Shown here: positions 1-5,897 of the stretch, in pieces
Position numbering within the stretch: the stretch's first letter is position 1
How the letters are laid out: every line of letters begins with the position of its first letter
DNA from: Spartobacteria bacterium
Lineage (GTDB): Bacteria; Verrucomicrobiota; Verrucomicrobiia; Chthoniobacterales; Chthoniobacteraceae
Direction of reading: 5' to 3'
Length of the DNA stretch: 5,897 nt
Assembly (NCBI GenBank): GCA_025350985.1
Contig: JANXWU010000345.1
Coordinates: 1-5,897, forward strand
The notes under the pieces: model-generated
Told to the model about the DNA's origin: nothing
The model's input: only the letters and a program-made list of their open reading frames with translations
Database searches by the model: none
Made by a program: the position numbers and the translations under genes

Positions 1-2
1 TG

Positions 3-2120
3 ATCACCGGCACGGACGGCAACTTATACGGAACAACTCCGGCTGGCGGAGACTTCTCAGCGGGGAATGTGTTTCAAGTAACACCCGCTGGAGTCATTAC
101 GACGATGGCTAGTTTCGATGGCGCGGATGGCTTGGTGCCGATTGGCAACCCGGCCCAAGGCAGCGATGGGAATTTTTACGGCACTGCGGTCGATGGAGCC
201 GGCAACGGTTCCCTTTACAAGGTGACTCTCAGTGGCTCGCTCAGCAAAGTCACGGACTTGAAAAATGCTTCCGGTTTAATCCCGGACGGAGGTATTGCCT
301 CTGGCATGGACGGGAACTTTTACGGGACTACGCAGACCGGCGGACTGAGCGGAGAGGGAATGATTCTTAAGATGGTGCCCGGCGGCAAGACCACGGTGCA
401 TTATGCATTCTCCGGCGGCACGGACGGTCGAAATCCCGCGTCCCCACTAACCGCTTTTGCGGATGGAAATTTATACGGCGCGAACAATGGCGCGCTTTTT
501 CGGCTCTTCTTTGGGCCCAAGCCGGTGTCCTCGTCGGTGAAGGGGATTTTTTCCAATGGGGCGACCTTGATTGGAAATGTTAATCCCGAAGGGGAAGCGA
601 CGAAGGTTTACTTTGAATACGGAACCGATGCGAAGCTCGTGGGCGCGACGACCACGGGTGGAGTTAGTCTAGTTAAAGGCACGACGCTGGTCACCGCGGA
701 GACTTTGGTGGGCAAACTGGAGCCGAACACCACTTACTACTTTCGCGTCCGGGCCACCAACGCGACCGGCACGCAATTTGGCAAGATTCTATCCTTCAAG
801 ACCAAGGCCATCGGTTCGCTGACGACCTCTACCGCGCTGCTTGCTGACAGTGTAACCTTGAACAGCATCGTGACGGCCAATGGCGAGACGGCCACGGCGT
901 TCTTTGAATATGGCGCAGATCCTATTCTCTCAGGCACCCTTCGTTTGACTCCAAGGATCAATCTGGGCAAGGGCATTGGACCTGTAAGTATTAGTTCGAT
1001 GGTTGGAAAGCTGGATCAAAATACAACCTATTACTTCCGTGTGAACGTAACGAACGCCGCGGGAACCATAAGCGGTCCGATCTTTAGCTTTACCACTAGG
1101 ATGAAGGGAATCTTCAACGGTCTGGTTACCAATGCCGCGCCCACAGGGAGTCAGTCCGGCTATTTGTATATCGTGCTGGATCGGACTCAGCAATTCAGCG
1201 GAAGGCTTCTCTTGGGAGGGCTGAGTTATCCATTAACCGGCTCCTTCGGCAGCAGTGGTATCTTTAGGACGATCATTGCCAGACCTAATCAGAAGTCGGT
1301 GACGCTGGCGTTGCGTCTTGATCCGATCAATTCACGAATGACAGGAACAGTCTCGGACGGAGTATTTACCTCTCCAGTGACGGCGGGGCAGTTACTCTAC
1401 GACGCCAGCACGGCTCCGGCTCCGCAGGCCGGCAAATACACTGTCTTACTCACGTCCGAGTCGGGATTTCCCGCCGGGACAGGCTACCTCACCATGACGG
1501 TGGGTAACGATGGACGGGTCGTCGCGGTGGGTGTCCTGGGAGACGGAACTCCTGTGTCCGCCTCCGGAGCGGTGGTGGAAGGAAATGTGTTCCCTTTCTA
1601 TGCCGGCTTATATGCGGCACCTTTCCAATACCGGGGCAGCATATATGGGAATATTACCTTCCAAGATGAGTCCGCGCCGGATGACTGCGATGGCACACTC
1701 TCCTGGTATAAGCCGCCGCAGCCCTCGGGGATTTATCTTCCTAATGGATTTACCGCGACCGTGGATGTCATTGGTTCCCGCTTCCACGCAGCGGCGACCG
1801 GCACCCCCGTCCTCGCGCTTTCAAACACCGAGCCTAATGGCATGGTGCAAATCGCGGACGGCGACCTGCCCGATAGTATTTCCAAGACTTTCACCCTCTC
1901 CTCCAATAACGCCATCAAGCTGGATATGACGGGTGACAACACGGCTCGTCTCACCTTGTCCATCTCGCCGGCAAACGGACTTTACCGGGGCACCTTTTAT
2001 GACAAGGCCCACAAAGTCTTCCGAAGCTTCACCGGAGCCGTCCTGCAAAAGCAGATCAAGGGCGGAGGCAACTTTCGCGGCTTGGATCAAAGCGGCTCGG
2101 CCCAACTGGCACCCAATTGA
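3..2120 (+). CDS. GloVer-repeat / Fn3-like extracellular protein, 5' end missing
   Basis: The reading frame is open to the left edge, so 705 residues of a longer protein are visible; a GTG at 69 is not the true start because repeat sequence continues upstream of it. Residues 1-170 carry four copies of a DGN(L/F)YGT motif, with its Asp at 5, 55, 103 and 154, a period of about 50. This matches the GloVer tandem repeat of Verrucomicrobia and Gloeobacter, here read as blades of a probable beta-propeller (inference). Two fibronectin type III-like domains follow (about 172-267 and 268-365), each with a FEYG strand and an NTTYYFRV strand. Residues 368-705 form a beta-rich, Gly/Ser/Thr-rich region that seems to contain two related halves and ends with a GGGNFRG..QSG motif. 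No transmembrane helix or PEP-CTERM signal is seen at the end. Probably exported and extracellular; ligand unknown. Third-position GC is lower than in neighbouring genes. Confidence 0.85.
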   Translation: MTGTDGNLYGTTPAGGDFSAGNVFQVTPAGVITTMASFDGADGLVPIGNPAQGSDGNFYGTAVDGAGNGSLYKVTLSGSLSKVTDLKNASGLIPDGGIASGMDGNFYGTTQTGGLSGEGMILKMVPGGKTTVHYAFSGGTDGRNPASPLTAFADGNLYGANNGALFRLFFGPKPVSSSVKGIFSNGATLIGNVNPEGEATKVYFEYGTDAKLVGATTTGGVSLVKGTTLVTAETLVGKLEPNTTYYFRVRATNATGTQFGKILSFKTKAIGSLTTSTALLADSVTLNSIVTANGETATAFFEYGADPILSGTLRLTPRINLGKGIGPVSISSMVGKLDQNTTYYFRVNVTNAAGTISGPIFSFTTRMKGIFNGLVTNAAPTGSQSGYLYIVLDRTQQFSGRLLLGGLSYPLTGSFGSSGIFRTIIARPNQKSVTLALRLDPINSRMTGTVSDGVFTSPVTAGQLLYDASTAPAPQAGKYTVLLTSESGFPAGTGYLTMTVGNDGRVVAVGVLGDGTPVSASGAVVEGNVFPFYAGLYAAPFQYRGSIYGNITFQDESAPDDCDGTLSWYKPPQPSGIYLPNGFTATVDVIGSRFHAAATGTPVLALSNTEPNGMVQIADGDLPDSISKTFTLSSNNAIKLDMTGDNTARLTLSISPANGLYRGTFYDKAHKVFRSFTGAVLQKQIKGGGNFRGLDQSGSAQLAPN

Positions 2121-2163
2121 AGTGCGACGACTCCTTGCTGGAGCAGACTCCGGTCAAGTCGCA
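2121..2163. terminator. possible bidirectional hairpin between convergent genes
   Basis: The two convergent stop codons are 33 bases apart. A 6-bp stem (2123-2128 with 2158-2163, TGCGAC/GTCGCA) encloses a smaller stem, CTCC at 2131-2134 with GGAG at 2140-2143. The outer stem reaches into the end of the ABC-F coding sequence. There is no T-run on either side, so if it ends transcription it is not a canonical Rho-independent terminator. It could be chance pairing in GC-rich DNA. Confidence 0.2.
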
Positions 2164-3764
2164 GTGAGAGCGGCGCGTTCGTTGTCGAGTGCGCCGGTTT
2201 TTTCCAGGAAATAATCGTAGCCGCCGACGTACGGCACGACTTTTCCCGCGCTGACGTGCAGAACTTTCGTTGCGATCTTGCGGATGAAATGCACGTCGTG
2301 CGAAATAAAGACGAGCGTGCCTTCGTATTTCTCGAGCGCGAGCGTGAGTGACTCGACGGCGTGGATGTCGAGGTGCGTCGTCGGCTCGTCCATGAGCAAA
2401 AGGTTAGGCGGATCGACGAGGAACTTGATCAGGTTCAGCCGGCTTTTCTCGCCGCCACTTAGGACCTCGGTCTTTTTGTAAATGTCGTCCTTACGAAATA
2501 AAAACGAACCGAGGATGCCCCGCGCCTCGTCCTCGCGGATCGTCGGCGCGACGTCCATCACCTCGGCGATGACGGACTTGTCCGGGTCGAGCGTGGCGGA
2601 GCGGTGCTGGCTGAAGTAGCCGATCTTCGAGTTGAGCCCGAGCTTGCGCTCACCTTTTTGAAATTCGACGACGCCCGCGAGAATTTTGAGCAGGGTTGAT
2701 TTGCCTGAGCCGTTCGGGCCGACGAGGACGGTGCGCTCGTCGCGTTCGATGGTGAGGTCGAGGCTTTGATAGACTTTGGTTTCGCCATACGCCATGTGGA
2801 GATTTTCCAGGACGACGGCCCGCTGTCCGCCGCGCTGCGGTTGCGGGATGTGGAAACGAAACGGCTTGCGCGGCGGCGTCGGTTTTTCGATCAGCTCCAT
2901 CCGCTCGATTTGCTTGAGCTTGCTCATCGCCTGCGACGCCTTCGACGCGACTTGGCGGAACCGATCGTAGAACTCGCGCAACGCCGCGATTTCCTTTTGC
3001 TGGTTCTGATAACCGGCGAGCTGCTGGTCGTAGTTCGCCTCGCGCTGGCGCAGGAAATCGGTGTAATTGCCGACGTAGGAAATCAGTTTTTGCTCGGCGA
3101 TTTCGTACACCTTTTCCACGATCTCATCCATGAATTGCCGGTCGTGCGAGATCATGAGGATCGCGCCGGAGTAGGTCTTCAAATATTCCTGCAACCAGAG
3201 CAGCGAGAGCAAGTCGAGGTGGTTCGTCGGTTCGTCTAGCAACAGCAAATCCGGCTCCATCACCAGCAGCCGCGCGAGGTGCGCGCGCATGATCCACCCG
3301 CCGCTCATCTCGCGCGCCTTGCGTGAAAAATCCGTCTCGCGATAGCCGAGGCCGCGCAGCATTTTCTTCGCCTTCGCCTCGACCTGTGGATTGTTGAGCG
3401 CCTCATGTTTCGCGTGCGCTTCCAAGTAAGCGGGACCTTCCACGTCGCCCGCCTGTTCGAGTTCGTGCAGCTTTTTCTCCAGCGCCGGCATTTCGCCCAC
3501 GCGACCAGTCGCCACCTCGAGCACGGACTCGTCGCCGAGCGCTTCGCCTTCCTGCGGCAGGTAGCCGACCATCGTCCATTCGTCGCGCTCCAGCGTGCCG
3601 GCGTCCGGTTCGTCTTCGCGTAAAATGATCGAGAACAAGGTGGATTTGCCCGCACCGTTCGGCCCGACCAGCGCGACGCGCTCGCCGTAGTTCACCTGCA
3701 TCGAGGCGTTCTCGAAGAGCGTCCGTCCGCCGACGGTTTTTCTGAAGTTGCGAATCGTAAGCAT
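2154..3764 (-). CDS. ABC-F family ATPase (ribosome-associated, duplicated ABC domains)
   Basis: A complete 536-residue protein with two ABC ATPase domains and no membrane segment, the layout of ABC-F proteins that act on the ribosome E site rather than in transport. Domain 1 has Walker A GPNGAGKS (34-41), Q-loop Gln71, signature MSGGW (153-157), Walker B LLLLDE ending at catalytic Glu178, and switch His207. Domain 2 has Walker A GPNGSGKS (349-356), Q-loop Gln386, signature LSGGE (435-439), Walker B LLLMDE ending at Glu460, and His489. All catalytic residues are intact. The basic, Gln/Lys-rich linker at about 235-300, with an ASKASQAMSKLKQIERME segment, corresponds to the tRNA-interacting linker of the family. 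There is no long C-terminal coiled coil as in Uup. The subfamily cannot be fixed by eye; a housekeeping translation role is more likely than antibiotic resistance. The ATG at 3764 precedes the first conserved beta strand by a normal distance; upstream GCCGGACTTT is at best a very weak ribosome binding site. Confidence 0.95.
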   Translation of the reverse strand: MLTIRNFRKTVGGRTLFENASMQVNYGERVALVGPNGAGKSTLFSIILREDEPDAGTLERDEWTMVGYLPQEGEALGDESVLEVATGRVGEMPALEKKLHELEQAGDVEGPAYLEAHAKHEALNNPQVEAKAKKMLRGLGYRETDFSRKAREMSGGWIMRAHLARLLVMEPDLLLLDEPTNHLDLLSLLWLQEYLKTYSGAILMISHDRQFMDEIVEKVYEIAEQKLISYVGNYTDFLRQREANYDQQLAGYQNQQKEIAALREFYDRFRQVASKASQAMSKLKQIERMELIEKPTPPRKPFRFHIPQPQRGGQRAVVLENLHMAYGETKVYQSLDLTIERDERTVLVGPNGSGKSTLLKILAGVVEFQKGERKLGLNSKIGYFSQHRSATLDPDKSVIAEVMDVAPTIREDEARGILGSFLFRKDDIYKKTEVLSGGEKSRLNLIKFLVDPPNLLLMDEPTTHLDIHAVESLTLALEKYEGTLVFISHDVHFIRKIATKVLHVSAGKVVPYVGGYDYFLEKTGALDNERAALTAT

Positions 3765-3911
3765 AAAGTCCGGCGCGAAACCGACCTACCCGTTAGCCGC
3801 AGTTGGCAAGATGCGCCAGCGAATCGTGTCAGCGCACGCGCGGAGGCGGGTGACCGTCGCCGATCCTCGGGAGAGTTTGCGCCAAGTGCCAAACCTGACG
3901 CCACATGCCGC

Positions 3912-3940
3912 TTGCGCCGCGGCTGGTTGTTGCGCAAAAT
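3912..3940 (+). promoter_or_regulatory. weak sigma70-like promoter candidate before the EF-hand gene
   Basis: TTGCGC at 3912-3917 and CAAAAT at 3935-3940 are separated by 17 bases, the standard spacing, but match only 3 of 6 and 4 of 6 consensus bases. If used, transcription would begin only a few bases before the ATG at 3952, giving a nearly leaderless mRNA, which would fit the lack of a Shine-Dalgarno sequence. An 8-bp palindrome TTGCGCAA (3930-3937) overlaps the -10 element. Such weak matches are common by chance. Confidence 0.2.
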
Positions 3941-3951
3941 TGCCCGCACCC

Positions 3952-4239
3952 ATGAAACTCCTCCTCATCCCGCTCAGTCTTCTCGCGCTCAGCCTCCCCG
4001 TTTCCGCCGCCGGCAAAAAGCCCGCAGCCAAGCCGAAGGCTCCGGCTCCGAAAGCGACCACGGATCCGTACGCGCTTTTCGATATCAACAAAAACGGTCG
4101 GCTGGACGCGAACGAACGCGAGAATCTGCGCACGGCCTATAAGAGCGGGAACAAGACTTTGGCGCAGTATGATTTGAATCACGACGGCAATATCGACGAC
4201 AACGAGATTGCGATGATCAAGTCGCCGCTCAAGAAGTAA
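3952..4239 (+). CDS. small secreted EF-hand calcium-binding protein
   Basis: A 95-residue protein. Residues 1-19 are a signal peptide: Lys2, a Leu-rich core, and a VSA/A cleavage site near 19-20. A Lys/Ala/Pro-rich linker (about 20-37) follows, then two EF-hand loops of exactly 12 residues. Loop 1 runs from Asp44 to Glu55 (DINKNGRLDANE) and loop 2 from Asp74 to Glu85 (DLNHDGNIDDNE). Both have Asp1, Asn3, Asn/Asp5, Gly6, a hydrophobic residue at 8, Asp9 and Glu12, so both should bind calcium. The 30-residue spacing fits one paired EF-hand unit. The ATG at 3952 was chosen over an in-frame upstream ATG at 3748 because the signal peptide begins there and the upstream 68 codons overlap the ABC-F start region and look non-coding. 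No Shine-Dalgarno sequence precedes the ATG. Likely periplasmic or extracellular; calcium sensing, buffering or structural roles cannot be told apart from sequence. Confidence 0.85.
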   Translation: MKLLLIPLSLLALSLPVSAAGKKPAAKPKAPAPKATTDPYALFDINKNGRLDANERENLRTAYKSGNKTLAQYDLNHDGNIDDNEIAMIKSPLKK

Positions 4240-4272
4240 GCGCCTTCGCTCCGGGCAAGGGCGAGCGCTTTT
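4238..4272 (+). terminator. probable Rho-independent terminator of the EF-hand gene
   Basis: AAGCGC at 4238-4243 pairs with GCGCTT at 4265-4270. After a 2-base bulge, TCGC (4246-4249) pairs with GCGA (4261-4264), and two weaker pairs may extend the stem. The 3' arm runs into TTTT (4269-4272). The 5' arm includes the last two bases of the TAA stop codon, so the terminator overlaps the end of the gene. The T-run is short, so efficiency is uncertain. Confidence 0.5.
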
Positions 4273-4310
4273 GGTGGGCTCAAAAAGCCGATCGTGGGTG
4301 ATTTTCACGG

Positions 4311-4423
4311 CGTGTCATTCGGAACGCAGTCGAAGAATCTCATGGACTTCCTCGTGAAGCAGCACGTCGAAGACGGTTCAAGAGATTCTTCGACTCCGCC
4401 AAGCCTTCGCTCAGAATGACACG
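4311..4423. repeat. nested inverted-repeat (REP/MITE-like) intergenic element
   Basis: The outer 10 bases, CGTGTCATTC at 4311-4320, are the exact reverse complement of 4414-4423. A second block, AGTCGAAGAATCTC at 4328-4341, is the exact reverse complement of 4382-4395. The spacers between the blocks differ: 7 bases in the left arm and 18 in the right, so the right arm carries extra sequence (GAGCGAAGGCTTGGCGG on the complementary strand). The 40-base centre (4342-4381) contains a small hairpin, CTTC/GAAG at 4347-4359. The arms resemble the CATTCTGAGCGAAG..GAAGAATCT repeat that I recall as dispersed in many bacterial genomes. No transposase is encoded, so it would need to be moved in trans. 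Transcribed, it would form a long bulged hairpin. Confidence 0.75.
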
Positions 4424-4487
4424 GCCTATTGTTTTGCGTTCGCACGACATTTCCGTTTTGCTTTCCACCCCTTCTCCCACCCTTTTT
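4424..4487 (+). promoter_or_regulatory. pyrimidine-rich leader before the ThuA-like gene
   Basis: The stretch 4461-4487 just before the ATG is almost all C and T (CTTTCCACCCCTTCTCCCAC and then CCTTTTT), with no AGGA-type ribosome binding site. Between the inverted repeat and this tract there is no convincing promoter: TTGCGT-like and TTTCCG-like hexamers occur but without a matching partner. The tract may be an unstructured leader favouring initiation without Shine-Dalgarno pairing. Confidence 0.25.
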
Positions 4488-5897
4488 ATGAAATCCACCC
4501 TCCGCTTCCTCCTTCTGCTCGCGCTGACGCTTTTCGCGATGCGCGCGCCCGCCGCGCCGAATGCCGCCCGGAAAAAAATCGTCCTCGTCGCCGGCCCGCG
4601 CAGCCATGGCCCCGGTGAGCACGAGTTTAACGCGGGGGTGCTCCTATTAAAGAAATGCCTTGAGGGAATCGCAGGCGTGGAGGTCGTCGATTTTCACGAC
4701 GGCTGGCCGAAGGACGAGCACGCCTTCGACGGCGCGGCGACGATCATCCTTTATTCGGATGGAGGCGGCGGCCACCCGATGCTTAAGGCAGACGCGCTCG
4801 CGCAGGTCGATGCGTTGATGAAAAAAGGCGTCGGGCTCGGGTGCATGCACTACGCCGTCGAGCCGACGAAAGAAAAGGGGGAGAAGGAGTTGATCGACTG
4901 GATCGGCGGAGCGTTTGAAGTGAACTGGTCGGTGAACCCGACGTGGACCGCGGAGTTCACGGCAAAGAGTCTCCCAGAGCACCCGGTCACGCGCGGCGTG
5001 AAGCCGTTTGCGATGAAGGACGAGTGGTATTTCCACATGCGTTTCCGCGAGGGGATGAGCGGCGTCACACCCATCTTGAGCGCGGTCGCGCCCGAGAGCA
5101 CGATGAGCCGGAAAGACGGCGGTCACGAAGGCAATCCCGCCGTGCGCGAGTCCGTGGCCAAGGGCGAAATGCAGCACATGATGTGGGTGACCGAGCGCGG
5201 CGACGGCGGTCGCGGTTTCGGCTTCACCGGCGGGCATTATCACAAAAATTGGGGCGACGAAAATTTTCGCAGGGTCGTCCTCAACGCGATCCTGTGGAGC
5301 GCAAAAATCGAGGTGCCCGCGAACGGTGTGGAGTCGAAAGTCACGGCGGAAGATTTGGAACAAAACCTCGATCCGAAAGGGCCGAAGAAAACATCTTCCG
5401 ACACGCCGGTAAAAAGCGACGCGAAGCCGGTCTTCACGTCCGGGGTCGTCCACGCGGAGCCGGTCACGATCAAGGCCGACCTCAAAGGCGCGAAGGAACT
5501 CTACCTCGTCGTCACGGATGCGGGCGACGGCTTCGTGGCGGATTGGGCGGATTGGATGGAGCCGACTTTGGTGAAAGCCGACGGCTCGAAAATCAAGCTC
5601 ACCGAGCTGAAGCCGAAGGCGTCGAAGGTGGGTCACGGCAAGCTCGGCATCGACAAGAACAGCGAAGGGCACGAGATGAAAATAAAGGGCGCGAGCGTCC
5701 CGTTCGGTTTCGGCGCGCATGCTCCCTCGATGATCGCCTTTGACCTGCCGGAGGGCGTGGTGGCGTTCGAGGGAAAAGGCGGCGTCGATGATGCGGGCGT
5801 GAAGCAGGACAAAGGCGCGACGGTCATTTTTCAAATCCACACGTCGAATCCTGGTCCGGCTTTTCTCGCGGGTTCGCAGCAAAAATCCAACCCCTCG
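4488..5897 (+). CDS. secreted ThuA-like domain protein with NPCBM module, 3' end missing
   Basis: The frame is open from the ATG at 4488 to the right edge: 470 residues without a stop. Residues 1-22 are a signal peptide (Lys2, Arg6, Leu-rich core, APA/AP cleavage region). Residues 29-272 form a ThuA-like, glutamine-amidotransferase-fold domain. Its family motifs include SHGPGEHEFNAG (39-50), GLGCMHYAVE (116-125, with Cys119 and His121), DEWYFH (178-183) and FTGGHYHKNWG (246-256), followed by the closing helix VVLNAILW. A charged Lys/Pro/Ser linker (about 280-315) leads to an NPCBM-like carbohydrate-binding domain (about 316-453) with the typical FGFGAHAPS strand (406-414) and a late F.I strand. 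ThuA relatives are linked to trehalose or other sugar metabolism, but the reaction in this PVC-type group is not established. Such proteins often continue into haem-binding or sugar-binding modules; what follows here cannot be seen. No Shine-Dalgarno sequence precedes the start. Confidence 0.88.
   Translation, partial: MKSTLRFLLLLALTLFAMRAPAAPNAARKKIVLVAGPRSHGPGEHEFNAGVLLLKKCLEGIAGVEVVDFHDGWPKDEHAFDGAATIILYSDGGGGHPMLKADALAQVDALMKKGVGLGCMHYAVEPTKEKGEKELIDWIGGAFEVNWSVNPTWTAEFTAKSLPEHPVTRGVKPFAMKDEWYFHMRFREGMSGVTPILSAVAPESTMSRKDGGHEGNPAVRESVAKGEMQHMMWVTERGDGGRGFGFTGGHYHKNWGDENFRRVVLNAILWSAKIEVPANGVESKVTAEDLEQNLDPKGPKKTSSDTPVKSDAKPVFTSGVVHAEPVTIKADLKGAKELYLVVTDAGDGFVADWADWMEPTLVKADGSKIKLTELKPKASKVGHGKLGIDKNSEGHEMKIKGASVPFGFGAHAPSMIAFDLPEGVVAFEGKGGVDDAGVKQDKGATVIFQIHTSNPGPAFLAGSQQKSNPS

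Noticed and set aside
1510..1929. 139-codon plus-strand frame inside the repeat protein gene
   Set aside because: It is a shifted frame of the larger gene; the product is Ser/Pro/Arg-rich and shows no family resemblance.
2766..3239. 157-codon plus-strand frame
   Set aside because: It is antisense to the ABC-F gene, whose motifs are intact on the minus strand; the product is low-complexity Leu/Arg/Val-rich.
3765..3880. Promoter for the ABC-F gene on the minus strand
   Set aside because: CTGACA- and TTGCCA-like hexamers occur on the minus strand, but no -10-like hexamer lies at a 16-18 base spacing.
3748..3951. 68-codon N-terminal extension of the EF-hand protein, in frame from an ATG at 3748
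   Set aside because: It would overlap the ABC-F start region and place a clear signal peptide in the middle of the protein. Its residues look like non-coding GC-rich sequence.
3829..4308. 159-codon minus-strand frame across the EF-hand gene
   Set aside because: It opposes a gene with a signal peptide and two perfect EF-hand loops. Its own product is Arg-rich with no motif.
4305..4622. 105-codon minus-strand frame spanning the inverted repeat and the ThuA-like start
   Set aside because: It runs through a palindromic element and the antisense of a signal peptide; no domain or plausible start context is present.
4647..5882. Long open frame of 411 codons on the minus strand
   Set aside because: It lies entirely antisense to the ThuA-NPCBM gene. 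Its product is Arg/His/Asp-rich with no recognisable domain, as expected for the complement of a high-GC3 coding sequence.
1..5897. CRISPR array, tRNA, rRNA, integrase or defence genes
   Set aside because: No regularly spaced direct repeats, cloverleaf, rRNA-like stretch, or nuclease, transposase or integrase motif was seen on either strand.

Overview
The window looks like a piece of a Verrucomicrobia chromosome, probably a soil or freshwater lineage. Three things point there. The first is a surface protein with GloVer-type tandem repeats (known mainly from Verrucomicrobia and Gloeobacter) followed by Fn3-like domains. The second is a secreted ThuA-like protein carrying an NPCBM module, an arrangement typical of the Planctomycetes-Verrucomicrobia group. 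The third is high third-position GC and starts without Shine-Dalgarno sequences. This assignment is inferred from protein families; there is no rRNA or other marker gene in the window.

Layout. Positions 3-2120 (+) hold the 3' part of a large extracellular repeat protein whose start lies off the left edge. It converges, with a 33-base gap, on an ABC-F ATPase gene (2154-3764, -). A 187-base intergenic region separates the ABC-F start from a divergently read small EF-hand protein with a signal peptide (3952-4239, +). A probable Rho-independent hairpin overlaps the EF-hand stop codon. It is followed by a nested inverted-repeat element (4311-4423) that resembles a dispersed REP/MITE-like family. 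From 4488 (+) a secreted ThuA-like/NPCBM protein runs open to the right edge, so its C-terminus is missing.

The genes do not form one operon or an evident pathway. The ABC-F protein is cytosolic and ribosome-associated by family. The other three products appear to be exported: one is probably a surface or extracellular beta-rich protein, one a small calcium binder, and one a candidate in polysaccharide or sugar metabolism. No defence system, CRISPR array, tRNA, rRNA or transposase was seen. The parts most worth a second look are the dispersed inverted repeat, the uncharacterised C-terminal region of the first protein, and the truncated ThuA-NPCBM protein.
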